Assembly: GCF_003990725.2 (NCBI RefSeq)
Contig: NZ_CP030064.1
Span: 2,232,001-2,296,000, forward strand
Direction of reading: 5' to 3'
DNA from: Halorubrum sp. PV6
GTDB taxonomy: Archaea > Halobacteriota > Halobacteria > Halobacteriales > Haloferacaceae
DNA: 64,000 nucleotides
The number at the start of each line of letters is the position of its first letter. Positions within the stretch are counted from its first letter, which is position 1. This document shows, in pieces, positions 51,057 to 60,407 of this stretch. The notes under the pieces were generated by a model, which saw only the letters and a list, made by a program, of their open reading frames with translations, did not search any database and was not told the DNA's origin. The position numbers and the translations under genes are program-made.

Positions 51057-53314
51057 TGGACTCCCACCGCGCCGCGTTCGTCGCCGAGGCCGAAGACGGG
51101 ATCACGGACCTGAACAACGCCCTCCTCGCCCTCGAAGCCGACCCCGAGGACAGCGAGGCGATGGACGACGTGTTCCGGGTCGCACACACCTTAAAAGGAA
51201 ACGCCGCGGCGATGGGGTACGAGGACGTCTCCGACTTCGGACACGCCCTCGAAGACTTGCTCGACGCGGTCCGACAGGGCGAGCGCGAGGTGACGCCGGA
51301 GCTGATGGACCTGCTCTTCGAGGGGGTCGACACTGTCGAGGCGATGGTGTCGGAGATAGCCGACACCGGCGAGATCTCGACTGACCCCTCGGACCTCGAA
51401 GGCCGTCTCCGCGAGATGGAGGAGCACGGAACCGTCGGCGGCGGTACCGACGACGGCGCTGACGCGGACGGCGAGGTCGACGACGGGGAACTGGACGACT
51501 CCGACGGCGCTAACGACGACGACGAAAGCGAAGCCGAGGAGGAACAGGATGCCGTTTCCGTCACCGATCTCCCGGACGCAGCGGCGTCCCTCGACGCCCC
51601 GGTCGTCTACGCCGACGTGACGATCGGCGAGAGTTCGATGGCGGGCGTCGACGCCGCGCTCGTGTTACAGGCGCTCGACGGGCAGTTCGACGGGTACGTG
51701 ACCGTTCCCGACGCCGAGTCGCTGGAAGACGGGGAGTACGACGAGGGGTTCGACGTGTTCGTCGCCGACTCCGACCCCGACGTCGTCGCGGAGGGGCTCG
51801 GCGCGCTCACGCAGGTCGAGTCGATCGCGACGGCGTTCGCCGACGGCGAGGCGGACGCACCGGCCGAGACGGGCGAAACGGACGCATCGGCCGAGACGGG
51901 CGAAACGGACGCATCGGCCGAGCCGGTCGAGGCATCGAGCGAGGCGGGCGAGACGGCAGCCGACGAGGACGCCGGCGCCGACGATACCGAAGACGACGAC
52001 ACCGACGAACCGGCGGCAGAGACCACAGAGGAGGACGACAGCGCGTCCGACACCGGCTCCGACCCCAAGTCCGGCTCCGACTCCAAGTCCGGCGACGAGA
52101 TCAAATCGATCCGGGTCGACGTCGATCAGGTCGACGAGCTGTACGGGCTCGTCGAGCAGCTGGTGACGAGTCGGATCAAGCTCCGACGCGAGCTCGAGGA
52201 GTTGAACGCCCAGTCGGACGCGTTGGACGAACTCGACAAGCTCGCGTCCAGCCTGCAGGACACCGCGATGGACATGCGGCTCATCCCGTTCTCGCAGGTG
52301 TCCGACTCGTTCCCGCGGCTCGTTCGCGACATCTCGCGGGACCTCGACAAGCGGATCGACTTCGACATCGAGGGCGACGACGTGGAGCTCGACCGCACCA
52401 TCCTCACGGAGATGCGCGACCCGCTCGTCCACGTCCTGCGGAACGCGGTCGACCACGGTATCGAGTCGCCGGAAGCGCGCGAGGCCGCCGGGAAGGAGCC
52501 GACCGGGCACGTCAGGCTCACCGCCGAGCGCGAGCGCGACCACGTGATCATCGAGGTCGCGGACGACGGCGGCGGGCTCGACCCCGACCAACTGCGCGAG
52601 AAGGCCGTCGACGAGGGCGTCAAGACCCGAGAGGCGGTCGAGGCCATGGAGGACGACGAGGTGTACGACCTCGTGTTCCACCCCGGCTTCTCCACCGCGG
52701 AGGAGGTGACGGACGTCTCCGGGCGCGGCGTCGGCATGGACGTGGTCCGAACGACGGCCCGCGACCTCGACGGCTCCGTCTCGGTCGAGAGCGACCCCGG
52801 CGAGGGGACGACGGTCCGGTTCCGGCTCCCCGTCACCGTCGCCATCGTGAAGGTGATGTTCGTCGACGTGGGCGGGACGGAGTACGGGATCCCGATCAAG
52901 TCGATCGCCGAGGTCGCCCGCGCGGACGGCATCGAGGAGGTCCACGGCGACGAGATCGTCCGCCACGAGGAGGATCTCTACCCCGTGATCCGGCTGGAAG
53001 ACCGGCTGGAGAACGCGGGCGCCGCCGTCGCGGAGGCGGGGGCCGGAAGCGACGAGACGGCGGTCGGCGAGGGCGACCCCGAGACGGCTTCCGCGTCGGC
53101 TACCACCGACGGCGGCGTGACCGACGACGGGATGCTCGTGCGGATCCGCGAGGAGACGCGACAGGTCGCGCTCCACTGCGACGCCGTACTCGATCAGGAG
53201 GAGGTCGTCGTGAAACCGCTCGACGGGCCGTTGTCGGGGACGCCGGGGCTCAGCGGCACGGCGGTCCTCGGCGACGGCGACGTCGTTGCCGTCCTCGACG
53301 TGGTGAGCCTATGA
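51056..53314 (+). CDS. cheA: Chemotaxis histidine kinase CheA
   Basis: A 752-residue CheA. P1: the phosphorylated His44 in VAHTLKGNAAAMG. Residues about 130-345 form a response-regulator-docking and low-complexity acidic region (several TGETDASAE and KSGSDS repeats). Dimerisation P3 begins with VDVDQVDELYGLVEQLVTSRIKL. The P4 kinase shows LRNAVDHGIESPEAR, VADDGGGLDP and SGRGVGMDVV. The C-terminal P5 is CheW-like. It is coupled to cheB (1 bp overlap) and cheR (4 bp overlap). Confidence 0.97.
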   Translation: MDSHRAAFVAEAEDGITDLNNALLALEADPEDSEAMDDVFRVAHTLKGNAAAMGYEDVSDFGHALEDLLDAVRQGEREVTPELMDLLFEGVDTVEAMVSEIADTGEISTDPSDLEGRLREMEEHGTVGGGTDDGADADGEVDDGELDDSDGANDDDESEAEEEQDAVSVTDLPDAAASLDAPVVYADVTIGESSMAGVDAALVLQALDGQFDGYVTVPDAESLEDGEYDEGFDVFVADSDPDVVAEGLGALTQVESIATAFADGEADAPAETGETDASAETGETDASAEPVEASSEAGETAADEDAGADDTEDDDTDEPAAETTEEDDSASDTGSDPKSGSDSKSGDEIKSIRVDVDQVDELYGLVEQLVTSRIKLRRELEELNAQSDALDELDKLASSLQDTAMDMRLIPFSQVSDSFPRLVRDISRDLDKRIDFDIEGDDVELDRTILTEMRDPLVHVLRNAVDHGIESPEAREAAGKEPTGHVRLTAERERDHVIIEVADDGGGLDPDQLREKAVDEGVKTREAVEAMEDDEVYDLVFHPGFSTAEEVTDVSGRGVGMDVVRTTARDLDGSVSVESDPGEGTTVRFRLPVTVAIVKVMFVDVGGTEYGIPIKSIAEVARADGIEEVHGDEIVRHEEDLYPVIRLEDRLENAGAAVAEAGAGSDETAVGEGDPETASASATTDGGVTDDGMLVRIREETRQVALHCDAVLDQEEVVVKPLDGPLSGTPGLSGTAVLGDGDVVAVLDVVSL

Positions 53315-54120
53315 GCGGCGAGAGCGAGACCCCGTTCGAGGGAGTCCTCAGACAGATCGACGACACCGTCCCGTTCGAACCGGGGTACTACAACGAGTCG
53401 TACCTCGACCGGCGGATCACCGCTCGGATGCGGCGGCGCGACACCGAGTCGCACGCCGAGTACGAGCGCCTGCTCCGGGAGGACAGCGACGAGCGCGAGG
53501 CGCTGATGGACGCGCTCACGATCAACGTGACGGAGTTCTTCCGGAACCCGGAGATGTGGGACGTGCTCCGCGACGTGCTCCGCGAGCGAACGAGCGAGCA
53601 GCGCCGAGTCCGCGTCTGGTCGGCGCCGTCGGCTGACGGTCGGGAGCCGTACTCCGTCGCGATGCTGGCCTGTGACGACCCCGAGATCGACGAGTCGCGC
53701 GTCGAGGTGCTCGGCTCGGACATCAGCGAGGAGGCGCTCGACAGCGCCCGAACCGGCACGTACCACACCACTCGGACGACCGACATCGCCGAGGAGTTGG
53801 CGCCGCTCTCGGACCCCGACCGCTACGTGGAGCGCAACGAGGACACCTTTCAGGTCCGGCCGGCGGTCCAGCGGCTCGTGACCTTCGAGACGCACGACCT
53901 GATCCGGGACGGCGCGCGCGACCCCTTCGACGTGGTGCTGTGTCGGAACCTGTTGATCTACATCGACGTCGACCACAAGGGGGCGCTTTTCGACACGCTG
54001 GAGGCGTCGCTCGTCGAGGACGGCGTCCTCGTCCTCGGGATGACCGAGAGCGTCCCCCCGGACCGCTCGGACAGATACGAGCCGATAGACAAGCGGCGGC
54101 GGGTGTTTCGGAGGGTCTGA
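53311..54120 (+). CDS. cheR: Chemotaxis protein methyltransferase CheR
   Basis: A 269-residue SAM-dependent enzyme that methylates transducer glutamates. N-terminal all-helical part YLDRRITARMRRRDTESHAEYERLL, then INVTEFFRNPEMWDVL, VWSAPSADGREPYSVAMLACD for SAM binding, and DVVLCRNLLIYID. The usual Gly-Cys of that SAM motif is replaced by Ala-Pro-Ser here. It overlaps cheA by 4 bp and the HEAT-repeat gene by 1 bp. Confidence 0.96.
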   Translation: MSGESETPFEGVLRQIDDTVPFEPGYYNESYLDRRITARMRRRDTESHAEYERLLREDSDEREALMDALTINVTEFFRNPEMWDVLRDVLRERTSEQRRVRVWSAPSADGREPYSVAMLACDDPEIDESRVEVLGSDISEEALDSARTGTYHTTRTTDIAEELAPLSDPDRYVERNEDTFQVRPAVQRLVTFETHDLIRDGARDPFDVVLCRNLLIYIDVDHKGALFDTLEASLVEDGVLVLGMTESVPPDRSDRYEPIDKRRRVFRRV

Positions 54121-55334
54121 TGTCGCTGTACCAGCACGCCCGAGACGGGAACGCCGAGCGTCTCAGGGACGCCATGGGCAGCGACAGCCCCGCGGTCCGG
54201 AAGCGCGGCGCCGAGTTCCTCGGCGAGGTCGCCGACCCGAGCGACCAGGCGTCCATCGACGTGCTCTTGCGCGCTGCGACCAGCGACGACGACCCGGAGG
54301 TCCGCGGGGCCGCGGTCGACGCCCTCGACGAAGTCGGCGAGGGCGCGCTCGAACAGCTGCTCTCCGAGCTCACGGGCACGAGCCAGTCGGAGGCCGAGTG
54401 GGTCACCGCCCGGAAGTTCGCCCGCGCGCTGCAGGCCGACCGCCCGGAGCTCCGGATGGCCGCCGCCAAGGCGCTCGGGCGGCTCGACGACGCGAGCGGC
54501 CTCCAACACCTCATCGAGGCGCTGACCGACGAGGACCCTCGCGTCAGGCTCCGCGCGTGTCAGGCCTGCGGGACCTTCGCCGACCCGCGAGCGGTGCCCG
54601 GACTGTCGGAGCGGCTCGAAAGCGACGGCGAGTTGAAGGTCCGCCGGTCGGCCGCCAACGCCCTCGCGAACGTCGGCACCGATCAGGCGCTCGCGCCGCT
54701 GCTCGGCCTGCTCGAAGAGAGCGACGAGTCGCTCCGGCGAATCGCCGCCGGCGCGCTCGGGAAGGCGAACAACCCGGAACCGGTCGAGCCGCTGGCCCGC
54801 GCGCTCGGCGACGAGAGCGCGGTGGTGCGCAACGCCGCGGTGTACTCGATCATCGAACTGCTCTCGAACGTCCCGACCCAGCAGAGCCACGCGGTCCGCG
54901 ACCGGGTCGTCTCCGAGCTGAAACAGGCCGACGACGAGACCGTCGTCGAACCGCTCGTCGAGATCCTCACCGACGGCCAACAGAACCGCCAGCGCCGGAA
55001 CGCGGCGTGGATCCTCGGTCGGGTCGCCGAGCCGGACTCGGCGCTCGCCGTCGAGGCGCTCGCCGACGCGCTCGCCGACGAGGATCCGCAGGCCGCACAG
55101 TTCGCGGCCACCAGCCTCAAGAGCCTCGGCGGGCCGATAGTCGAGGACCGACTGTTAGACCGACTCGGCACCGAACACCCCGAAGACGCCCGCGCGAAGG
55201 CGGTGTTCGTCCTCGGGCAGATCGGCGGCCAGGAGACGCTCAATCGCTTAGAGGAGTTCACCGACGACGACAGCTCCGCGGTCCGGAAGCGGGTGTTCTC
55301 GGCGGTTTCGAAGCTCCGGGCGGGGGGACCCTAA
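54120..55334 (+). CDS. HEAT-repeat protein of the chemotaxis operon
   Basis: A 404-residue protein built of about ten HEAT/PBS-lyase-type repeats, visible as recurring pairs such as ADPSDQASIDVLLRAATSDDDPEVRGAAVDALDEVGEGA and LRIAAGALGKANNPEPVEPLARALGDESAVVRNAAVYS. A related HEAT-repeat protein lies in the che region of Halobacterium between che genes, so a role as scaffold or adaptor of the signalling complex is likely (inference). The ATG overlaps the cheR stop by 1 bp, which fixes the start. Confidence 0.88.
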   Translation: MSLYQHARDGNAERLRDAMGSDSPAVRKRGAEFLGEVADPSDQASIDVLLRAATSDDDPEVRGAAVDALDEVGEGALEQLLSELTGTSQSEAEWVTARKFARALQADRPELRMAAAKALGRLDDASGLQHLIEALTDEDPRVRLRACQACGTFADPRAVPGLSERLESDGELKVRRSAANALANVGTDQALAPLLGLLEESDESLRRIAAGALGKANNPEPVEPLARALGDESAVVRNAAVYSIIELLSNVPTQQSHAVRDRVVSELKQADDETVVEPLVEILTDGQQNRQRRNAAWILGRVAEPDSALAVEALADALADEDPQAAQFAATSLKSLGGPIVEDRLLDRLGTEHPEDARAKAVFVLGQIGGQETLNRLEEFTDDDSSAVRKRVFSAVSKLRAGGP

Positions 55335-56207
55335 ATGTCGGGCGGAAGCGGCGAGTACAAGGTCGCCGACACGCAGGCGCGGTTCGCGGTCGCCGTCCGC
55401 GACGGGCGGAAGGTGAGCGACGTCTCGTGGACGCCGGGCCGCGTGCTCCTGTCGAACCGCCGGCTGATACTGGCCGGCAACGACGGGAAGCGCACGGTTC
55501 CGCTCTCGAAGCTCCAAGGGCTCGGGGGGCGGCACGACGCCAACCAGTCGGTCGCGCGCGTGTCGAACTACGTCAGCTTCGACCTCGGCGATCAGGTGCT
55601 GCTCGTGGCCGCCTCGGACCACGAGTCGTTCGAACTCAACGTCTACCGGGCGCTGCTCGACCAGCGGACCGTGACCGCGAAACACCCCGCGATCGAGGGC
55701 GGCGTCGTCCAGGAGACCCAGTGGGAGCAAGCGCGGGTGAAGATCGACGAGAACGGGCTCAACGCCGCCCTCGAAAGCGGCGCGTTCGTGAAGTTCGACC
55801 TCGACGACATCAGCGGGCTCGACGCCGCGAAACGCACCGTCAACGGCGACAAGAAGCCGGTGATCGAGGTCTCACACACCGACGACGAGGGGACGAGCAT
55901 CGAGACCCACCTCGCCGGCGACCCCAACCGGATGCGGTTCGTCGAGGCGTGGCTCCGGAAGGGAGAGGAGCGCTCGTCGACGAACGTCGACCTCTCCAGC
56001 CGCGACAGGGAGGTGTTGATGGCGCTGTACTCCGGGGTCTCGCCGTTCGAGATCCCGTCGTTCCTCGGGATGGACGTCGACGCCGTCGAGGAGACGTTCG
56101 AACGGCTCGTCGAACTCGAAGTGGTCGAGGAGGTGCGCGTGCGCCGCGAGGTGGCGCTCAACTCCCGCGGCCGCAACATCGCCAGCGAGGCGATGAACGA
56201 ACAGTAG
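55335..56207 (+). CDS. cheF: Archaellum-chemotaxis adaptor CheF
   Basis: A 290-residue protein of the archaea-specific CheF family (DUF439), which links CheY-type signals with the archaellum. N-terminal PH-like beta domain: WTPGRVLLSNRRLILAGNDGKRTVPLSKLQGLGG. The C-terminal part is helical: SSRDREVLMALYSGVSPFEIPSFLGMDVDAVEETFERLVELEVVEEV, resembling a winged helix. It starts directly after the stop of the HEAT gene (no gap). Confidence 0.9.
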   Translation: MSGGSGEYKVADTQARFAVAVRDGRKVSDVSWTPGRVLLSNRRLILAGNDGKRTVPLSKLQGLGGRHDANQSVARVSNYVSFDLGDQVLLVAASDHESFELNVYRALLDQRTVTAKHPAIEGGVVQETQWEQARVKIDENGLNAALESGAFVKFDLDDISGLDAAKRTVNGDKKPVIEVSHTDDEGTSIETHLAGDPNRMRFVEAWLRKGEERSSTNVDLSSRDREVLMALYSGVSPFEIPSFLGMDVDAVEETFERLVELEVVEEVRVRREVALNSRGRNIASEAMNEQ

Positions 56208-56270
56208 CGGTTCGAGACGCCGCCGGAGCCGTCGAATCACGCTTAAGTCGCGGCCCGACCGAGGACGCGT

Positions 56271-56984
56271 ATGAGCTACGAGGCGGTGTGCTTTGACCTC
56301 GATAACACCCTGTACCCGTACGCCCCCTGCAACGAGGCGGGCAAGCGGGCCGCGCTCGAAGCGTTCCGCGAGCGAGGGTACGAGATGGACCGCGAGGCGT
56401 TCGACGAGCTGTACGCGACCGCACGACGAGAGGCAAAACGAGAGGTGCGCGGGACCGCCGCGTCTCACAGCCGCCACATCTACTTTTCGCGCGCACTGGA
56501 GCGTCACGCCGACGAACACGACGCTGCCGACGCGCTGGCGATCGGCGACGCCTACTGGGAGGGGTACGCGAGCGAGATGTCGCTCTGTGACGGCGTCGAG
56601 CGCGTCTTCGACTCACTCGCCGCGGCGGGCGTCGAAGTCGCCGTCGTGACCAACCTCACCACGCGCGTCCAGCTGCAGAAGCTCTCGCGGCTCGCGATCG
56701 ACGACCGGATCGACCGGCTTGTCACCTCCGAGGCGGTGGGCAGAGAGAAGCCGAGCGCGCTCCCCTTCACGACCGCGCTCGCGGCGTTCGACCGCCGGCC
56801 GAGCGAGGCGCTCATGGTCGGGGACAACGCCGACGCCGACGTGGCCGGGGCGAACGCGGTCGGGATGGACACCGCGCTGTTCGTCGCCGACGGCGAGACG
56901 CCGGCCCGCGAGGACCTCCCGGACCACCAGCAGCCGGACTACCGGCTCGACGCGTTCGCCGAGCTGACGGAGGTGGCGGCGTGA
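56271..56984 (+). CDS. HAD-family phosphatase, candidate ribulose-1,5-bisphosphate phosphatase
   Basis: A 237-residue HAD protein: the nucleophile motif [11 protein letters not shown] (DxDxT) at residue 8, VVTNLTT for motif II, a Lys in [10 protein letters not shown] and a motif [14 protein letters not shown]. The helical cap lies between about 20 and 95. In halophilic archaea a HAD-type enzyme acts as phosphatase in the non-carboxylating pentose bisphosphate pathway. Overlap (4 bp) with the aldolase gene supports that assignment (inference); broad sugar phosphatase activity is the alternative. Confidence 0.8.
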   Translation: MSYEAVCFDLDNTLYPYAPCNEAGKRAALEAFRERGYEMDREAFDELYATARREAKREVRGTAASHSRHIYFSRALERHADEHDAADALAIGDAYWEGYASEMSLCDGVERVFDSLAAAGVEVAVVTNLTTRVQLQKLSRLAIDDRIDRLVTSEAVGREKPSALPFTTALAAFDRRPSEALMVGDNADADVAGANAVGMDTALFVADGETPAREDLPDHQQPDYRLDAFAELTEVAA

Positions 56985-57664
56985 CCCGCGACGACGCGTC
57001 GCCCGCCGATCCGGACCTCCTCCGCGACGCCCGCGAGGCCGTGGTGGCGTACGCGCCGGCGCTCGCGGACCTGACGCCCGGCCGGACCGGGAACCTGAGC
57101 GTCCGCGATGGTGATCATGTCGCCGTGACTCCCACCGGCGTCCCGTACGACTCCTTCGACGCGACCGACGTGCCGGTCGTCTCGCTGGACGGCGAACGGC
57201 TCGCCGGGCGGATGGCGCCGTCGAGCGAGGTGCCGATGCACACGGGTATTTATAAACACGACCGGCCGGGCGCGATCGTCCACACCCACTCGCCGTGGGC
57301 GACCACGATGGCGACGCTCCACCAGAAACTCCCCCCGATTCACTACATGATCGCCGCCGTGGGCCGGGAGGTCCCGCTGGCCGACTACGCGCCGTACGGC
57401 ACCGAAGAACTCGCCGCGAACGTCGTGGCCGCGATGGGCGAGGCGGACGCCGACGCCGCGATCCTCGCCAATCACGGGCTCGTCGTCACCGGGCCGGACG
57501 TCGAGACGGCCGTCGAGAACACCCGCCACGTCGAGGACATCTGTCGGCTCTACCTCCGGTCGTCGGCGGTCGGCGAGCCGCACGTCCTCTCGGACGAGCA
57601 GATGGCGACCGTCGAAGAGCGGTTCGAGAGCTACGGGCAACAGCCGGGCGACGACGAGAACTGA
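56981..57664 (+). CDS. Class II aldolase, candidate ribulose-1-phosphate aldolase
   Basis: A 227-residue FucA/AraD-type aldolase. The zinc site is visible: [11 protein letters not shown] and later NHGLVV give His ligands, and SSEVPMH holds the catalytic Glu. It starts with GTG inside the stop of the HAD gene. This enzyme family splits sugar 1-phosphates into dihydroxyacetone phosphate and an aldehyde. In the haloarchaeal pathway it would give DHAP and glycolaldehyde from ribulose 1-phosphate. Confidence 0.85.
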   Translation: MTRDDASPADPDLLRDAREAVVAYAPALADLTPGRTGNLSVRDGDHVAVTPTGVPYDSFDATDVPVVSLDGERLAGRMAPSSEVPMHTGIYKHDRPGAIVHTHSPWATTMATLHQKLPPIHYMIAAVGREVPLADYAPYGTEELAANVVAAMGEADADAAILANHGLVVTGPDVETAVENTRHVEDICRLYLRSSAVGEPHVLSDEQMATVEERFESYGQQPGDDEN

Positions 57665-57726
57665 CCGACGACGGGTGGCGGCCCGGCACGGCGACGGCAC
57701 CCCGCGATCGCCCGCCTCTCGCCCGG

Positions 57727-57737
57727 TTTTATAAATA
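57727..57737 (+). promoter_or_regulatory. TATA box of the isomerase-kinase pair
   Basis: TTTTATAAATA lies 23-33 bp upstream of the isomerase ATG, the strongest TATA box in the region. The mRNA should be leaderless. Confidence 0.6.
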
Positions 57738-57759
57738 CCGCGGCGGCTACTGGGTTGGT

Positions 57760-58731
57760 ATGACCGAGACGGAGCCGGCGGTCCCGGTTCGAGAGACCGC
57801 CGAATCGATCGCGACGATGGAGATCCGCGGCGCGGCGACCATCGCGGCCGCCGCCGCGGAAGCGCTCGCCGAGCAGGCCCGCGAGGCCGCGGCCGCCGAC
57901 GGGACCGCAAGCGACCCCGAGGCGTTCCGCGCGTCGATGCGCGCGGCCGGGCGGACCCTCCGCGAGACCCGACCGACGGCCGTCTCGCTGCCGAACGCCC
58001 TCCGGTACGTGCTTCAGCGGATGGAGGGAGAGACGGTCGAGGAGCTGCGCCGCAGCGTCGTCGACGCGAGCGAGGCGTTCGTTGACCAGTTAGATCGCGC
58101 ACAGGACGACTTGGGACAGGTCGGCGCGAACCGCCTCGCCGACGGCGACACGGTGATGACGCACTGTCACTCGACCGACGCCCTGGCGTGTATCGAGGCG
58201 GCCGTCGAGCAGGGGAAATCGATATCGGCGGTCGTCAAGGAGACGCGCCCGCGCCAGCAGGGGCACATCACGGCCGAGCAGCTCCGCGACGCCGGGGTGC
58301 CGGTCACCCTGATCGTCGACTCCGCCGCGCGGCGGTACCTCGACGAGGTCGACCACGTCGTCGTCGGCGCCGACTCCATCGCCGCTGACGGCGGCGTCAT
58401 CAACAAGATCGGCACCTCGGGGCTCGCGGTCAACGCCCGCGAGCGCGGCGTCCCGATCATGACCGCGGCCCAGACGATCAAGCTCCACCCGGAGACGCTG
58501 ACGGGCCACACCGTCGAGATCGAGATGCGCGACGAGGCGGAGGTGATAGCCGCCGCCGACCGCGAGGAGGTCGGCGAGATCGCCGTCGAGAACCCCGCGT
58601 TCGACGTGACGCCGCCGCGGTACATGGACGCCATCGTCACCGAGCACGGGCAGTTCCCGCCGGAGAGTATCGTGACGCTGATGCGCGAGCTGTTCGGCGA
58701 GGGCGCCGCCGAGCCGTGGGCCGAGCCATGA
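57760..58731 (+). CDS. Ribose-1,5-bisphosphate isomerase
   Basis: A 323-residue eIF2B-related sugar isomerase. The catalytic pair of the Thermococcus enzyme (Cys133 and Asp202) corresponds to Cys136 in MTHCHSTDA and Asp205 in VVGADSIAADGG. The motif ETRPRQQGHITAEQL and the PHPE-like KLHPETLTGH are also conserved. It converts ribose 1,5-bisphosphate to ribulose 1,5-bisphosphate. The start at MTETEPAVPV is fixed by the TATA box; the frame stays open upstream. It overlaps the kinase gene by 4 bp. Confidence 0.93.
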   Translation: MTETEPAVPVRETAESIATMEIRGAATIAAAAAEALAEQAREAAAADGTASDPEAFRASMRAAGRTLRETRPTAVSLPNALRYVLQRMEGETVEELRRSVVDASEAFVDQLDRAQDDLGQVGANRLADGDTVMTHCHSTDALACIEAAVEQGKSISAVVKETRPRQQGHITAEQLRDAGVPVTLIVDSAARRYLDEVDHVVVGADSIAADGGVINKIGTSGLAVNARERGVPIMTAAQTIKLHPETLTGHTVEIEMRDEAEVIAAADREEVGEIAVENPAFDVTPPRYMDAIVTEHGQFPPESIVTLMRELFGEGAAEPWAEP

Positions 58732-59834
58732 GCGGTGGCGACGGTGACCCCCCCGACGACTGGGACGAGGAGGTCGCTGAGTGGGACGAGGAGGTCGCTG
58801 AGTGGGAGACCGACGGGGAGCGAGACCGGGAGCCGGAGCCGGCCGACGACGACCCCGACATCGAGCCGGACGCCGCGGACCGCGTCCCGAAGGTGGTGTC
58901 GGCCGGCCACATCAACTGGGACGTGACGATCCACGTCGGCGAGCTCCCGGAGCCGGACGGCGAGACCCGGATCGACCTGCTCGAACAGTCGGGCGGCGGC
59001 AGCGCCGCGAACGTCGCGGTCGGGCTCGTCGGCCTCGGCGGCCAGTCGGTCGTCTACGGGAGCGTCGGCGGCGACGAGTCGGGAGCGTTAGCGCTCCGCG
59101 AACTCGCGAGCGCCGGCGTCGATCCGGGGCAAGTCCTCGTCGACGCCGACGAGCCCACGTCGGTGAAGTACGCGATAGTCGACGGGAGCGGAGAGCTGCT
59201 CATGCTGGCGAATGACGGCGCAAACGAGTCGTTCACCGCGGCCGAACTCGACCGCGACACGCTGGCGGCGGCCGACCACCTCCACCTCACCGGCCAGCAG
59301 CCGGGGACCGCGGCCGCGCTCGCGACCGCCGCGGGCGAGGCGGAGACGACCCGGAGCTTCGATCCGGGGCGCCGCATCGGCGACCGTTCGTTCGAGGCCG
59401 CGCTCCACGCCACGGATCTGCTGTTCGTGAACGCCAGGGAGGCGGACGCGCTCGCCGACGCGACCGACATCGACCCGTGGGAGCCCGACGACCGCGTCGT
59501 CGCGATCAAACTCGGCGCGGAGGGCGCGACGGTCCGGACGCCGCACGGCGACGTCTCGCATCCGGGGTTCGAGGTCGACGCGGTCGACACGGTCGGCGCG
59601 GGCGACGCGTTCGCCGCCGGGTTCCTCGGCGCCGCGCTCAGAGACCCCGAGATCAGCGACGGGGGCTTCTCACACGACCCTCGCGACTACCAGGTGCCGC
59701 TGCTCGTCGGCAACGCCTGCGGCGCGATCGCGGCGGAGACGGTGACCGCCCGCGCGGACCTGACGTGGGACCGCGTCCGCTCGATGATGGGCGAGTCGCC
59801 CGAGTCGGACCTGCTGGTCGAGATCCGAGTGTGA
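58728..59834 (+). CDS. PfkB-family kinase, candidate ribose-1-phosphate kinase
   Basis: A 368-residue ribokinase-like enzyme. N-terminal acidic leader with an exact 21-bp duplication (WDEEVAE twice), then SAGHINWDVTIHVGELP, QSGGGSAANVAVGL, and the catalytic DTVGAGDAFAAGFLG. Asp in GAGD is the base. In halophilic archaea a PfkB kinase phosphorylates ribose 1-phosphate at C5 with ATP, giving the substrate of the isomerase encoded immediately upstream. The ATG overlaps the isomerase stop by 4 bp. Confidence 0.85.
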   Translation: MSGGDGDPPDDWDEEVAEWDEEVAEWETDGERDREPEPADDDPDIEPDAADRVPKVVSAGHINWDVTIHVGELPEPDGETRIDLLEQSGGGSAANVAVGLVGLGGQSVVYGSVGGDESGALALRELASAGVDPGQVLVDADEPTSVKYAIVDGSGELLMLANDGANESFTAAELDRDTLAAADHLHLTGQQPGTAAALATAAGEAETTRSFDPGRRIGDRSFEAALHATDLLFVNAREADALADATDIDPWEPDDRVVAIKLGAEGATVRTPHGDVSHPGFEVDAVDTVGAGDAFAAGFLGAALRDPEISDGGFSHDPRDYQVPLLVGNACGAIAAETVTARADLTWDRVRSMMGESPESDLLVEIRV

Positions 59835-59941
59835 GCCGGTCTCGGGGCGATATCGTCGATGATCAGATTGCGGACCGACGATCGTCGATGTTCAGAACGA
59901 ACGCCTAAAACGAGTTTATAAACAATTAAACGGTTTTTGAG

Positions 59942-59957
59942 GACGTTTTAAAACGTC
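59942..59957. promoter_or_regulatory. Perfect 16-bp palindrome
   Basis: GACGTTTTAAAACGTC is self-complementary. It lies in an AT-rich stretch with TTTATAAAC and TTTTTGA just upstream, about 50 bp before a TATA-like GCTATATG (60003-60010) of the small membrane gene. It may be a protein-binding site or part of a transcription end signal of the kinase gene. Confidence 0.4.
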
Positions 59958-60038
59958 GGCGGCGGGCGAGAAACGTGGTGAAATCGTCCGAACCCTCGGC
60001 GGGCTATATGTGGTCCCCAGTCGTACGGTGAGGTGTCC

Positions 60039-60260
60039 ATGTCAACCCCCGCTTCCACGCCCCTCTCGTCCGGCCGACAGGTCGCCGGACTGATGACCGG
60101 CACGGTGAAAGCAGCCGCCTTCTGGGCGGCCATCGCCATCCCGGCGACGTACCCCGTCCTCCTCTACATGGGACTCGAGGGAACCACCGGGCTGTTGTTC
60201 GTCGGCCTGCTGGTCGCGAACGTTCTCGCGCTCGCGCTCGGTCACGACCACAAGCGCTGA
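60039..60260 (+). CDS. Small two-span membrane protein
   Basis: A 73-residue protein: short Ser/Thr-rich leader, VKAAAFWAAIAIPATYPVLLYMGL as helix 1 and TGLLFVGLLVANVLALALG as helix 2, with a GHDHKR end. A GTG two codons upstream is an alternative start. The TATA-like GCTATATG is about 30 bp before the ATG. It resembles small haloarchaeal membrane proteins of unknown function. Confidence 0.65.
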   Translation: MSTPASTPLSSGRQVAGLMTGTVKAAAFWAAIAIPATYPVLLYMGLEGTTGLLFVGLLVANVLALALGHDHKR

Positions 60261-60407
60261 GTCCGGCGCACAAGCGCTGAGTCCGGCGAAAATCCAACGC
60301 ATCGCAGTCGACTCCCGCCCTCCACGCCGTTCTCCACTCGCTGTCGTCGCTGTTCGCCCGCCGCGCGCTCTCGAAGCGCTTACCCTCCGGCCGGCCGCAC
60401 TCGACGT

